Shown piece by piece: positions 1 through 10,434 of a DNA stretch of 64,000 nt. This DNA comes from Lunularia cruciata. Lineage: Eukaryota > Streptophyta > Marchantiopsida > Lunulariales > Lunulariaceae. Each line of letters opens with the position of its first letter. Within the stretch, counting starts at the first letter, position 1. The stretch is taken from contig OX419760.1 in assembly GCA_948567375.1 (NCBI GenBank), positions 7,502,001 to 7,566,000 on the forward strand, in the 5' to 3' direction. The notes below the pieces were generated by a model. That model was not told where the DNA came from, did no database searches, and saw only the letters and a list, made by a program, of their open reading frames with translations. The position numbers were made by a program, and so were the translations under genes.

Positions 1-1299
1 TAAGGAAATGTTTGTTAGTAGGATCTTCTAATAACCCTTGATAATTGACATTGGTAATAATTCAAGATACCAATAGGCCAAGTGTACCATATGATATATA
101 GAGACTTGCCTAGCAATCCCATCTTTCTCTACATACAAGTACCTCTAAATCCATATACCTGCCTATATTACCATAACTAGTTTAGTGCTAATCCCACCAA
201 ACAACTCCAATTGACATAATCACTTTGCTGGATATTGCCAAGCAATAAGTGTGGTATCCAAAGGTGAGAAGGTAATAGATCCTAAAGGCTCATCCTCACA
301 CAAGTTTCCTGGTGGTACAAAAGCTCCACTCTAAGCCTACTACACCAACTAATCTACATTCTACTGCAATGTCTCCTTAGAACTCCACAATAGAACATCC
401 AAGGTAGATAGAAAAATCCCACTTATATTTCAAATCCAAGTGATCTACTTTGGTACTAGAGTATCTTCCACATTGGCATTCCCCTCCAATAAGTCACCAG
501 TCCAAGTAATAGAACCACTAAAAGCTGAAATAGATGCCATGGTCCTTAAGTATAGTGAGCCAAAACTACAACTACTAAAGCATATTGATAGGCAACATAC
601 CTATCCCTCACTTGACTGCCAACCTGGTCTATAGGCTAACTCCTCCTAATAGTCAATACTTAAACCCATGGAGTATAACATTGATCCACAAACTAGCACA
701 TCATATGACATGAGCTCTCACTACAAAGCTATCAGTCAAATGACCAAGCTAAATCTAGACAATGAGCTCTCTATATGTGGTGTATTGTGTAAAACCACCT
801 CTTAGAGATGTCAAGATCTAAAATGAACACCTCTCCACATTGCTCTTTTGTAGCTCAAGACTAATAATTGTAGCCTTCCCCAATATAAAGGGTTGTGCAC
901 TAGAGTCTAATAAGATCCTCTATGATATATAAAAATTCCTTAAGTGTCCCACCAATAGAAAATCCCCCTTTTGTTATCCAATAGGACAACTCCAAGTGTG
1001 AACTAAGATTTCTCAAAGGTAGGTCTAGTTGGTAACTCCTCCAACCTAATTGCTATTGCCTACCATAAACCATTGGTCATTGAGCCAATCCCATGCTCCT
1101 CAACCAAGTCAGCTTTATTATCAACCACCTTTGCTCTAGAAGTAGGAACCACATCATCTCTACTCTCAAAAATTATAGCAACCAACCAAAACACTAGAGC
1201 TTGGTCAACTCCCAATGTAAACATGTCACTTGTTGAGAACAAAGGGAAGCAAGTAATCAATGGAGCTGCCTCAAACATCTTTCTAGACTCAATCTATGT
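1..1299. other. Region without recognisable gene; probable decayed retroelement interior
   Basis: No reading frame longer than about 80 codons is open here, and I recognise no domain on either strand. It continues, on the minus strand, downstream of a degenerate gag (1300-2510), so it is most likely the further interior of that element. The gag tail may run down to about 1060, but I found no reverse transcriptase or protease motif. Base composition matches the retroelement-rich DNA to its right. Confidence 0.4.
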
Positions 1300-2510
1300 A
1301 GTAGTAGGTGGCTAACTAGCATCTAGTCCATCATGCACTCCATTACCACCTATCACATTTGAATTAGGACGTCTAGGAGCCATGGATATTGTTTGTAGTG
1401 CCTCAGAGAGTGTGAAAGATTGGGGAAGTCTGACCTATCTACCAACCTCTCCTCTTTATGAGGCCAACTGCATTGATGCTCCTCTAGTCTCTGGAGCACA
1501 TACTGCACTCTTAGTCACTATAATAGATGCATCTACTTATGCTACTCCAAACATAAATTCCAAGATGTCTCTATCACCAACATAAGAGGTGGAAGCCTCA
1601 ACACCCAAATCTGATCTCATTTGAGTTATGGCCATGCTAGCCAGTCTTTGCTTCAACTATTCAATCCAAGTAGACATGGTTGTATTAGAAGTAAGTGTAG
1701 GTATTGCACTCCTACCAAGTGTGGGTCTTCTACCGCCTTGTCTTCCATGAACTAGAGCTCCTCTACCACTTGCCATAATAGCTCTACCGTATTTGCCATA
1801 AATGCCCTCAAATCATTGGTCACTAGTATGACTAAATTTGTGGCAATTGTCACATTATCTTTTTGTTGGCTATGATGCACCAAAGGTATCACGTCCACTA
1901 CCCTAAGTGCACTCTCTCTTGTGATGAGGTCCACCATAAGTCCAACAAGCAACATCACCACTCATTGGCTATTGTTGACCCAAAAATTAAGGTAAGGATC
2001 TACTCGCACTAGGCCCTACACCCACTCCATAAGATATAAGATGTCCACTTTGCCCTTGGAATCCAACATGGTTTTATGCACTCCATTGCACTCTAGAAGA
2101 AGTAATAGATATAGATGAGGTCTCCCTACCAAATCTAGATGTCATCACTCTCTCCTCCATCATATTGAGCTTAATGTGCTCAGCCAAACTAAAGACCACC
2201 ACCAATGTAGGTGAGGTAGCTTGTAACAACATAACATCACGTACTCTAATTTGCAACTCTTTATTCATGATTCTATACCAAAACTACATTGCTTAGACCT
2301 TATTAACTCCCAAAGTGAAATTGAAAGCCATCTCATGCAAGTGTATGCTCGTGTAGGCTCTCTCAAGCCTTCTACTGAAACTCTTGCAAACTTCTCAATT
2401 TGTCAATCCACACTCCTTGGTAGTTTTACCTCAAGCACTAGAATAACTCCACCATGGGGTTAAATCCCAATATTAAACCACCTCCTATAGTAGTACCTCC
2501 ACTCATAGTA
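1300..2510 (-). pseudogene. Degenerate retrotransposon gag with two broken zinc knuckles
   Basis: On the minus strand one frame reads, with several stops, as the C-terminal part of a gag capsid followed by two CCHC-type nucleic-acid-binding knuckles and a Gly/Arg-rich stretch. The first knuckle (1909-1947) reads C-W-T-Y-GGPH...KREC, so its second cysteine is tyrosine (TGT to TAT). The second (1813-1854) reads C-D-N-C-HKFS-H-TSDQ-stop, so its last cysteine is a TGA stop. Upstream (2074-2268) is a gag-like stretch containing RVRDVMLLQATSPTL, resembling the end of the retrotransposon gag domain. Family membership rests on the paired knuckles. I did not find the pol domains needed to choose between Gypsy and Copia. 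It lies just downstream, on the minus strand, of an LTR-like repeat (2535-3300), as gag would in an LTR element. Confidence 0.6.
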
Positions 2511-2534
2511 GCACCATCTCCAACTAGTGCACCT

Positions 2535-3300
2535 AAGACAACCCAACAAGTATCACTTTTGTAGTAATTGATAGGTAATCATTTGTTTCTACAAAGATTC
2601 TTGTCAAAAATGGTCAAATACAAAGTGAAAATAACAAATCAGTTCTTCTTGATTGCATCTTTAGTCTCTTGGGTCGAAGAGAGTAACAAGTGATCAATTT
2701 TTAGTCTTCTCACAAATTAACAATACACATAATCACAATTCTTCAAATCCTTTCTAACTTGACAATGATTGTGATCATTCAATTCTCTAGAAGAAAGCTA
2801 CTTCACCACAAAGTGACTTTATCTTGGAATTTTTTTCCACCCCTCCGTTAAAGGCACAACTTCCTCAATCAAAGTTGCTTTGCATCAATCCAAAATTGTG
2901 ATCACAAATGCAAAATGCTACCAACACTAAAATTCCTCATAGATTCATCAAGGCATTGCCTTGATTGCTGTCTACTCAAGATCAAACACATAGAATGGAT
3001 ATCAACAGTATAGAATCCAACATCTAACACTCATTGATTTCAATCCAAACTTCTCCAAACACTCACAAACACACATATCGGATTGATATTTGAAATTAAG
3101 CTAAAATGATGAGCATTGAGTTACAACACTTTGCTTTAGTCAACTTGGAAAATATGAATATTAATAAAATACAACATTGCAAAGGCCTCCTTTAAATAGG
3201 CAGTACACTCAATAGTTGTCTAAACTATCTAAACCAATGTGACTGCTACTTTACAAATCTTTAGATCCAAAGTGTCACTCCACTTCTTCATATCTCAATC
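2535..3300 (-). repeat. LTR-like repeat, family C, copy 1
   Basis: This segment resembles 22512-23420 and 23773-23917. The shared part is easiest to see around 2571-2690 against 22571-22680: a stretch ending in ATACAAAG, then CTCTTGGG. Read on the minus strand it contains a TATTTAAA box (near 3190-3200), lies directly downstream of a coiled-coil gene remnant (3308-4345), and is followed by gag. The terminal TGTAAC seen in the other copies (reverse complement GGTTGTTACA) is eroded here. LTR identity is inferred from this arrangement; no target-site duplication was found. Confidence 0.4.
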
Positions 3301-3307
3301 AATTACT

Positions 3308-4345
3308 CTAATCCGATCCAATGTCTACTTCTACTTCAGCTTCTACACCTGAATTACCTTCAAGTGCCTCTTGCACTTTGGGTTCATCTACTCTTACCAA
3401 CTCTATCACATGTTCAGTCTGAACTAAAATGGAAGTCATAGGTATCTTAACTAAATTCTCCTTCTCTACTCTAACTTCTTCTCTAGACTCAAGTAGCTCA
3501 CTCAAAGTCACTTGCACTCCTACTTCAACTCCTTTACATTGGGTTACTATTTTTACACTACTATGAATTTTATTTAATTCTGATTTGACTAGATCTAACC
3601 TGAGGTAAACATTGTCTCCCACCTCAACCATTTTCCTATCTACTCTATCCTTAAGACAAATCAAAATATTATTCATATCTACTTCGTTTGCACTCCTCTT
3701 CCTAGTCTCACACACAAGTAATTTCAATTAATGCAATCTTGATTCCTCAAACTTTACTTCAACTTCAATACTTAGCATTGCCTTAAATCTCCTAATGATC
3801 TCCTTGACTGATTTTGATGTATTCTTAGGGATGTACACCTCTTGATTCTTTTTTGCTTTGAATTCTTCTTGAAACATCTTCAATTCTTCCTCTTGCTCCA
3901 CCTTCAACACTTCCTTCTCTTCATTATATTGAATGAGTTGAGCCTCCATGCCTTTGAGCAGATCTTGCAACCTTTCCTCTTCATTACTTTTACTTGTCAA
4001 CTCATGTTGCCTAGCCTAATCCTTCTTCACTACAACTAATCCCAATTTCTCCACTTCTTGCTCTCTCACCACTACAATAGCCTTTGAATGCATCACATCA
4101 CCTTGCACTTCATTGAATTATTTCTTTAATCTCTCAAATGCTACCTTTTGATCCTTCAATTCTTTGGCTTGACATTCAAGATCTCTCCCATGCTTTGCAA
4201 AACTCTCTTGCAAGTTATCTAAGTTCTTCTTCCTAATTACGGCATCAACCTAAAGTTCTTTGGCTTCTTCCTTCCCTTGGGTTAACATCTCTATTAACTC
4301 CTAAACTTCTTCACTTACTGTATTATGGTACTCATATTTTTTCAT
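3308..4345 (-). pseudogene. Coiled-coil protein gene remnant, copy D (C-terminal part)
   Basis: A minus-strand frame starting with ATG near 4345 reads as a long, highly charged Glu/Lys-rich helix with several in-frame stops, then as two open stretches (3728-4000 and 3308-3727). Heptad-like spacing and scarcity of proline and glycine indicate a coiled coil. It aligns with the plus-strand copy A at about 6330-6590: both have LTQG(E/K)xEAK(D/E)L, later a VIHSK/VMHSK motif, then a lysine-rich KKD end. The tail is acidic and ends in EVEVDIGSD. I do not recognise the family. It is not a gag or pol domain. The position immediately before LTR-like repeat C suggests an accessory gene of an LTR element, but this is inference. 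Confidence 0.55.
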
Positions 4346-4999
4346 TTTTTAAAGTTTTAAAGAAGAAGTGCATTGGTAAAGCCGAAGGAGTGCTAAACAG
4401 GGAAGAAACACAAGGAATTGTATGTTTGGCATAAACCCAAAGTAGACCTTGGGTCAAAGTCAGAAAGACTCAAGCCAGACAGATGAGAATACAAGGACAT
4501 AGGAGTTTGTATCAAGGAGTGCCACCTGATCCAAAGAATGTATAACAATCTTTCCTCGGGTTTTGCCAATCAAGAAAGTATGCGGAAAGAAAGTGACTAC
4601 CTTGGGACCAAGATGTTCTTGAAAGTGATAGGAAACAAACTCACAAAATTGGTGTGTAACATGGAGAAGCAACTGAAGAATGACCAATCAGCAAAGGACT
4701 ATAAAATTGAGATATCAAAGAGGAAGTGCTACAATGTCTAAATGCTATCTTATCCCTATTTAGAGTCAACCCAAAGGAATGCAAATTGTGAGTATGCAAG
4801 AGGAGTGGTTAGTGTCTTGAGTTTGATCTTTCATAAGCAAATAGTGAGGAAACACACAATGGCCCCAAAAGTAAATAAGCAGAGTTTAGTAAGGGGTCTT
4901 GCAATTTGTTGATTGGATGTAGTGGTAAGGATCAATGTGTTGTTGAGAGTTTGCATCATATTTTTGGCTTGGAACTAGAATTTGAGTTTTCCAGGGTTC
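4346..4999. other. Spacer between two divergent coiled-coil gene copies
   Basis: About 650 bp separate the minus-strand copy D from the plus-strand copy A. A lysine-rich frame of 67 codons at 4538-4741 (plus) is open, but I cannot relate it to any family. No TATA box or repeat stands out. The segment may hold the eroded 5' leader of copy A. Confidence 0.4.
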
Positions 5000-6597
5000 A
5001 TGGCAGAAATTGCTACCATCAATTGCAAGGACGGGCCTAAGCATGAAGGAAAGAGAGGCAATCTGGCTTGATGGATTGAGCCGGATTGGAGATTAGTCTT
5101 GGGAAGAGAAGTAGGAGAAGCAGGAGGCGTCACCTTCTATTGGAAGTGTGATGCTTCAAAAGAAACTACCGAGGTGAAGAATTCTTGCAGTAGACCTCGC
5201 ACTAAGAATGAGTACCAAGTGGATAACTACAAGGATCCAATGCAAAGAGGGATTGTGAGTGTGATGATAGTTATATTCAAGCCATAGCAAACCACCTATG
5301 TAACAATACAACATGCAATGTTCTTCTATCGGATGTTTGCAAGAGAGGTGGTGGATTTGGTGAAGTGTTTGCACCAACAAGTTGGGCAAATGATCACCAA
5401 TTGGAGAATGGATATGCTGCCCTACTACTTTGTACCCTTTTCAGCTCACTTCTACTTCAGGCTAACCTATTGTGCTTGGAAGAGAGAGGACCGTTGGTGT
5501 TATACTTTCACCTTGATTTATGAAAAGAAGAAGATGGAGATAAATGATATTACATCAAGCTGGTTTGTGAAGGCAATGATTATTATCTGAAGAGTGGAAA
5601 GGAGAAGATAGTGGTAGTGGATATTCCCATACCAAGGAAGAGAAGTCGACCCAAAAGATGAATTACGCCGATGCAGCCCCAAAAGCTATGGAGACAATCC
5701 AAAGCCTACACTGATAGAAGTGAAGGAATTGACTTTGGAGGAAGAATCAGAAGAAGAAACCAAGTCAAAGGGAGAAGCATCAAGAGCAAAAGAAGAATTT
5801 ACATTGTGGAGCAAAGAGTCAAGTAGTGGAAATGAAGGAGAGACTGAAGTTCAGCAATCAAGAGAAGGGATTGTTGGAGAAGAAGAATGTGAGTTCCATG
5901 AGGCAATCGACCGCATGGAAGGCGGAGACAAGTCGTGTTTGGAGTTGCCAACAGACAAGCTAGAGTATGAGCAAGAAGAAGAGGGTGCCTTGGTATTTCC
6001 AAGGGCAGCCAGAGGGAAGAGAAGTACTTAAGTGGTCATCATTGGACCAAGCAAAGTTGCAGGCAAAGAGGAGAGCTTGGAAGGCAAAACATTGAGGAAA
6101 CAAAGATCACATCTTTGGGGTAAGGCACCAGCCAAAGAACTGCCTGCCAAAGACAAGGATATAAGAGATGGTGAAGGAAGATATGAGAGCATTGAGTATC
6201 TGTCAAGATCATGTGTCCTTTTTTGGTGCTTTTACAGCAGAAGAAAGTAGAGATGAAGAGTCATCATCCGGAAGTGAGGGATGAGTTGGCGGTTGTAACA
6301 AAATGGAGGGAGGAAACTATGCAGTTGAGGAGTAAGCTAACCCAAGGAGAGAAGGAAGCCAAAGACCTTCAGGTGGAAGTAGTTCTTTGGAGTAAAATCT
6401 CATATGCCTTGAAGGAGAACTTTGTGAAGTGCAGCAAGGAATTGAAAGAGAAGATGGCATTAGTTGAGATAATGAAAAGTGAACTTGCTGATGCATGAGT
6501 GGAGGTTATACATTCAAAGGTGAGTGCAACAGTGATGGAGCAAGAGTTAGCAAATTTAAAGATGAGCGCAGCAAAGAAGGACCGAGCTTGGCAATGA
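5000..6597 (+). pseudogene. Coiled-coil protein gene remnant, copy A (N-terminal domain to coiled coil)
   Basis: Starting at an ATG at 5000, the plus strand reads, with stops and at least two frameshifts, as the same protein as minus-strand copies B and C. The order is: an N-terminal domain with RGN...W...W...LGRE (about 5045-5110) and NYKDPMQRGIV (about 5224-5256); a QTT...FFYRM stretch and a PF-x-HFYF motif near 5450; a basic segment with PRKRSRPKR near 5630; a Glu/Ser-rich acidic linker (about 5700-6000); and a coiled coil (about 6250-6590). The acidic and coiled-coil parts are open over 60-100 codons each. I do not recognise a described family. Plant transposon-associated proteins of unknown function often have a globular N-terminus plus coiled coil, but no specific match can be claimed. 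It runs straight into a truncated gypsy pol at 6600. Confidence 0.55.
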
Positions 6598-6599
6598 GA

Positions 6600-7319
6600 A
6601 TAGCTTCCATTCCCTTCAAGCTTGACAAAGTTACGTCAATACTTGGGGATGGTTGGATACTATAAGATGTTCATATTCTCATTTTCCAACAAGGCATATG
6701 AATTCACCATCTACATGAAGAAGGGTGTAAAATACATGGTGTTTTTTCAAGACAAGAAGGCTCTCAAATTTTTTGAAGAGCTCAAGCAATCTCTTGTTAT
6801 GGCTTCAATTCTTGCTAAACTTGATTAGTTTCAAGATTCTAGATGTAGATATCATTGGAAGGGAATTTTTAAAGGATTGTCTGATTATTGCAAAACTCAT
6901 AATTTTTGTTAAGCTTTTGCTAGAAAGTCTACCTCCACTCTACCTCTTATATCAATTCCATTTCTATGTCCTTTTGAGAAGTGTGCAATTGACTTTATAT
7001 GTCCTCTCAATAGAACTCCAAGGAACAATCTATATATTGTAGTAGTTATTTATTACCTTATCAAATGGGTTGAGGTTAGACCATTAAGAGACAAGAATAA
7101 AGATGAAGTTAGTAGATTTCTTCATGAATGCATCATCACTAGGTTTGTTTGCTCTTATGAGTTGCTTTCTAATAAAGAAGGAGATTTTTTAAGAAATACC
7201 ACTACAACTATGTTATAATATTTCTCTAGCACACATAAAGTAACCATATCCTATAAGCCAAACTCTAATGGCTTGGTAGAAAGAACTAATCAAACCTTGT
7301 GTATGATGTTGGCCAAAGA
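6600..7319 (+). pseudogene. Internally deleted Ty3/gypsy pol fragment (element 3)
   Basis: 6622-6828 matches the end of element 2's reverse transcriptase/start of RNase H (GMVGYY..FIFSFSNKAYEFTIY, compare 16679-16860). At about 6830 the sequence jumps to the part of element 2 that begins near 18297 (FKILDxxYHWxxIFKDCL, the integrase zinc-finger region) and continues through the integrase core to the NGLVERTN motif near 7270-7300. About 1.4 kb present in element 2 is missing between the two parts. Many stops and frameshifts are present. Unlike element 2, this copy keeps the glutamate of the integrase DDE triad. At 7320 it joins an LTR-A fragment, so the C-terminal end of pol is lost as well. 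Confidence 0.75.
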
Positions 7320-7777
7320 TGTTTAGAGGAAGAGAAAAGAGTGAATATCACTATTTTGTCTTCTAATGTATTGACTTGGTATTATTCTTAATTATTTGAC
7401 TATGAGGAAAGAGTTGAAAGCTCTTGGGCCGACAAGCCTTGTTGGTATAGACTTTTTTAATCCCAAAGATAGCCCATGTGAAGGAATCCTTGACTTGGTT
7501 GGTAGGTGAAGATAAAACCACCTATTCATGGGATTATTCCTATGTGTTGCATACTCCTTTAGGTTTTTTATTTATTTGACTTTTAGCCTAATAAATTTTT
7601 ACTCCAATTATTACTAATTTTGATGTGTAAATTTTCACAAGTATATAAGCTAAGGGTGAAAAAATATCCATCATCTTTTCATTTGCAAATATCTCTCTCT
7701 CCCATTGAGTTCTCCAGTGAGCAATGGCTTGAGTCTTGGAGGTGCTTGGAGTTCTATCCTTGGAGTAACAATTTATT

Positions 7778-7818
<41 letters not shown>

Positions 7819-7865
7819 TATTATTATTATTGTGACTTGCCACCATGATAGTTATAGTTTTGAAG
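7320..7865 (+). repeat. Truncated LTR, family A, fused to pol fragment
   Basis: From TTTAGAGGAAG onward this follows the LTRs of element 2 (12070-12757 and 19376-20064): GTGTTGACTTGGTATTATTC-like text, the CCCATGTGAAGGAATCCTTGA block, a TATATAA box near 7642-7650, and the CTCCAGTGAGCAATGGCTTGAG block. Its first ~160 bp are missing, so the deletion that created element 3 removed the pol end and the LTR start together. An expanded ATT microsatellite replaces the segment before its end. Confidence 0.75.
7779..7831 (+). repeat. (ATT)n microsatellite
   Basis: About 17 ATT units in a row with one ACT interruption, inside the truncated LTR-A. The corresponding part of the intact LTRs is not a repeat, so it expanded after insertion. 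Confidence 0.9.
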
Positions 7866-8403
7866 TATAAATTTTGTGATTCTTGGAGATCCTATTAAGA
7901 ATGCCATGACTTGTTGGTCCAATCAAAGAGGAACATTACTTGTATTCAAGACCTATGACTTCTTGTTTTGTTTTTCTTTTCTTTTTGCAATATTTCACAA
8001 AGTTCTATATCTATTCTTCATTTTGTTAACCTTAATTTACTTCTTGTGTTTTGTAGCTCCTTCTCCATTTACTTTGGCAAGGAGAGGATATGTACATTGA
8101 TGACTTTGATATCTATGTTGAGAAATCAAATTCCACTTGGTATCATATCATATCCTTTAAAATATTTTTGGTACTAATATATATAATCTCTAGTAGGTAA
8201 ATTTATCTTTCTATGTTTTTCCTTGGAAAATAAAAGGACTGATCATTACCATTCTTCTTGAATTATGATATTTCAGGATACTTCTTTAATTTTATGCTTG
8301 TAAACAATCTTTATTCATTTATTAACTAAAGCTCATATTTTAGGATGTTTCTTGTAGAAAATAGCTTAAAGTATGGTTCTCTCTTTTTTTTAAATACACA
8401 AGG
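7866..8403. other. A+T-rich spacer before element 1
   Basis: No domain or repeat is recognisable. Two overlapping short hydrophobic frames (7876-8177) are products of T-rich sequence. This is the DNA into which element 1 inserted; its last five bases before the LTR (8404-8408, AGATC) form the left target-site duplication. Confidence 0.5.
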
Positions 8404-8408
8404 AGATC

Positions 8409-8834
8409 TATAACAATATGGAATTTAGCAACAAAGGTAATAGGGCTAATGAAGTAGAAAATAAGACAAATTAGCCTAGAATATTCCAAAAGTATCTAAG
8501 AAGCTTCTTGGTAAGCTTCCCGGCTAACTTAGCTTACACTTCAGGTAAGTAGTTTCTAGAAGGAAGCTTTTAGAAGGTTCCAACTAGCTTAACTTGCATA
8601 CCAAGTAAGCGACTTCTGGAATGAAGCTTCTTGAGAAGCTTCCCAATTAACTTGGCTTGCACTCCAAGAAAGCGGCTCAAGGAAGCTTCTTGAGAAGCTT
8701 CTCAAGAGCCTTGTATGATCCCTATAAATACAAGAGCTGAAGCTCATGCTAGGCATTTGGAATTTTCTCTCATTCAAGTGTCCCAATGTTAGCTTCCATT
8801 CTCCTATTTCTCTCCTTGGTCTTGGTCTTTTACA
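8409..8834 (+). repeat. 5' LTR of element 1
   Basis: It begins TATAACAATATGG (the 3' copy has TGTAACAATATGG, so the terminal TG is mutated here) and ends CTTTTACA. It is 426 bp against 368 bp for the 3' LTR. The difference is one extra ~58-bp unit in the AAGCTTC-rich tandem array of the U3 part (about 8500-8705, three units here, two in the 3' LTR). Directly after it, TTGGTATTACGGCGC resembles a damaged initiator-methionine primer-binding site (TGGTATCAGAGC). Confidence 0.88.
8723..8730 (+). promoter_or_regulatory. TATA box of element 1 LTR
   Basis: TATAAATA follows the tandem AAGCTTC array and precedes the CAAGAGC transcribed part. The same site is kept in the 3' LTR (about 21709-21716), consistent with the RNA polymerase II start of the retrotransposon. 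Confidence 0.7.
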
Positions 8835-9239
8835 TTGGTATTACGGCGCAAATAGGATGAATGGAATTTATGGACCACCAAATCCACTTCCACCAAACCA
8901 TTGGGATTTCCATGTCTAGATATTACCCAAGCTTTGTTTCACCCAATTCATCACCTCACATTTTGGGCAAGATTTTCTACATATGATCACCTTGTCTAAG
9001 GAGCCCTTGATACTTCTGGTTGTAACTTATGGAGATGGGTGGATGTGTTGCATCTATGTGTTAATTAATTAGATAAATTGAGAGTAGTGGGATAGAGTAG
9101 TAGCTATGGCGGCAATATCGGGTGATGTAACAAAAAATCAAGCACCTTACCCAATTGTTGGATGAACCAGAGCAGCAACAACAAGAACATATAAAGATAG
9201 CACCAATTTGAGATGGAGAAGATCGCATCTGATTTCCAA

Positions 9240-10131
9240 AATCCAAGGTGTTTGAAGGCAAGAATCTTCCAAGAATAGTGGAGAATTTTGTATTTGACTA
9301 TGAATGTTATTTTGAAGCCACCAACTTTCAAGATGAATGGAAATAAATTCTCTTGGCTTCTAGCCAATTGGATGGTGTGGCAAACTTTGGTGGTGATTCC
9401 GAGTGTGTGGCAAAACTTTGGTGGTGATTTCAAGTGAAGCAAGCTGAATGACAGATTGTTGTACCAATTTTGACATTGGAAAAATTCAAGGATGCAATAC
9501 TTGGTTCATTTCAAACTATAAATGCCACCCGAGCTCCACGAGATAAACTGGCAGAGTTGAAGCAGATTGGTTTTGTAAGGAGCTACAGCACACAATTTCA
9601 GAACATTATCATGCAAATTCTAGATATACAAGAAGGTGAAGTTTTGGATCAATTTGTGTGGGGATTGAAAGCACAAACCAAATTGGAGGTGACCATGAAG
9701 GAACCACAAAATGTAGAAGAAGCCATGCACTTGGTTGAGCACTTTGATTCCTTGGTTGTGACAACTTGGTCTCAACCTCAACCTACACAAAGTCTACCAG
9801 TACACTACACATGGGTGGAGGAACCAACACCAATAGAGATTTATGTTATCCAATAGAGACCATTTGGTACAATGGATAGAGAAAGATTGTGACAAAATAG
9901 AGGGGTTTTTTATTGTTGCCAAGTTGGACATAGCATTGTTGAATGTCTACTCAAGAATGGGTGACCTCAACAAGTTGTCTAGATGGATTTTGTGGAACAG
10001 AATGATCAAGGAAACAAGGAATCCCAATAGGAGATTTTGAGCCGCCTACTAGGAGCTTGATTTGTTCCAATGGGATTGAAAGCTCAACCTAAGCAAGTTT
10101 GCTTCACTTGCAAGGTACAATATCTAATTAG
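9240..10131 (+). pseudogene. Element 1 gag remnant
   Basis: Gag packages the element RNA. The best part is 9470-9856, open for 128 codons. It has the retrotransposon gag core pattern: LEKFKDAILGSFQ, then LAELKQ, a Y-x(3)-F stretch, and LDQFVWGLK followed by a VTMKEP line. Upstream, from about 9241, another frame gives FEGKNLPRIVENFVFDYE and LASSQLDGVA, typical of the gag N-terminus, with stops at TGG/CGA-derived codons. Near 10100-10111 CFTC begins a CCHC knuckle whose second half is lost. 8835-9239 is the untranslated leader. Confidence 0.75.
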
Positions 10132-10434
10132 GGTTGTAGGATTTTGGTTGATTCTAGAAGTTTAGAGAATTGCATGTCTATGCAAGTAGTAAAGGAATTG
10201 GGTATGCTTGTCAAGCCAATGATTGGAAGTAGATTGATGATGGCAAATGGTAGAAAGGGTTCTACATTCCGTACCTTGCATCCTCTTACTTTTAGGATTG
10301 GGAAGGAGTATTTGGAGTGTATGAGGTTTGTAGTGGCACCTCTACACTATGATGTCATTCTAGGACTACCTTGGCTTGAACGTCATAAGGTTCAATGTGA
10401 TTGGACCCAACAACAAATTCAAGTACAACACTAA
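10132..10434 (+). pseudogene. Element 1 protease remnant
   Basis: This retropepsin-like aspartic protease would cut the polyprotein. The frame 10144-10434 is open for 96 codons and ends with ILGLPWLERHKVQCDW, the usual end of the plant gypsy protease. The catalytic triad D-S-G near its start reads D-S-R (10150-10158), so the enzyme would be inactive even without flanking stops. It lies directly between gag and reverse transcriptase. Confidence 0.75.

Noticed and set aside
7620-7835. Plus-strand frame ending in a long leucine run
   Set aside because: The run is the ATT microsatellite read in one phase, inside a truncated LTR.
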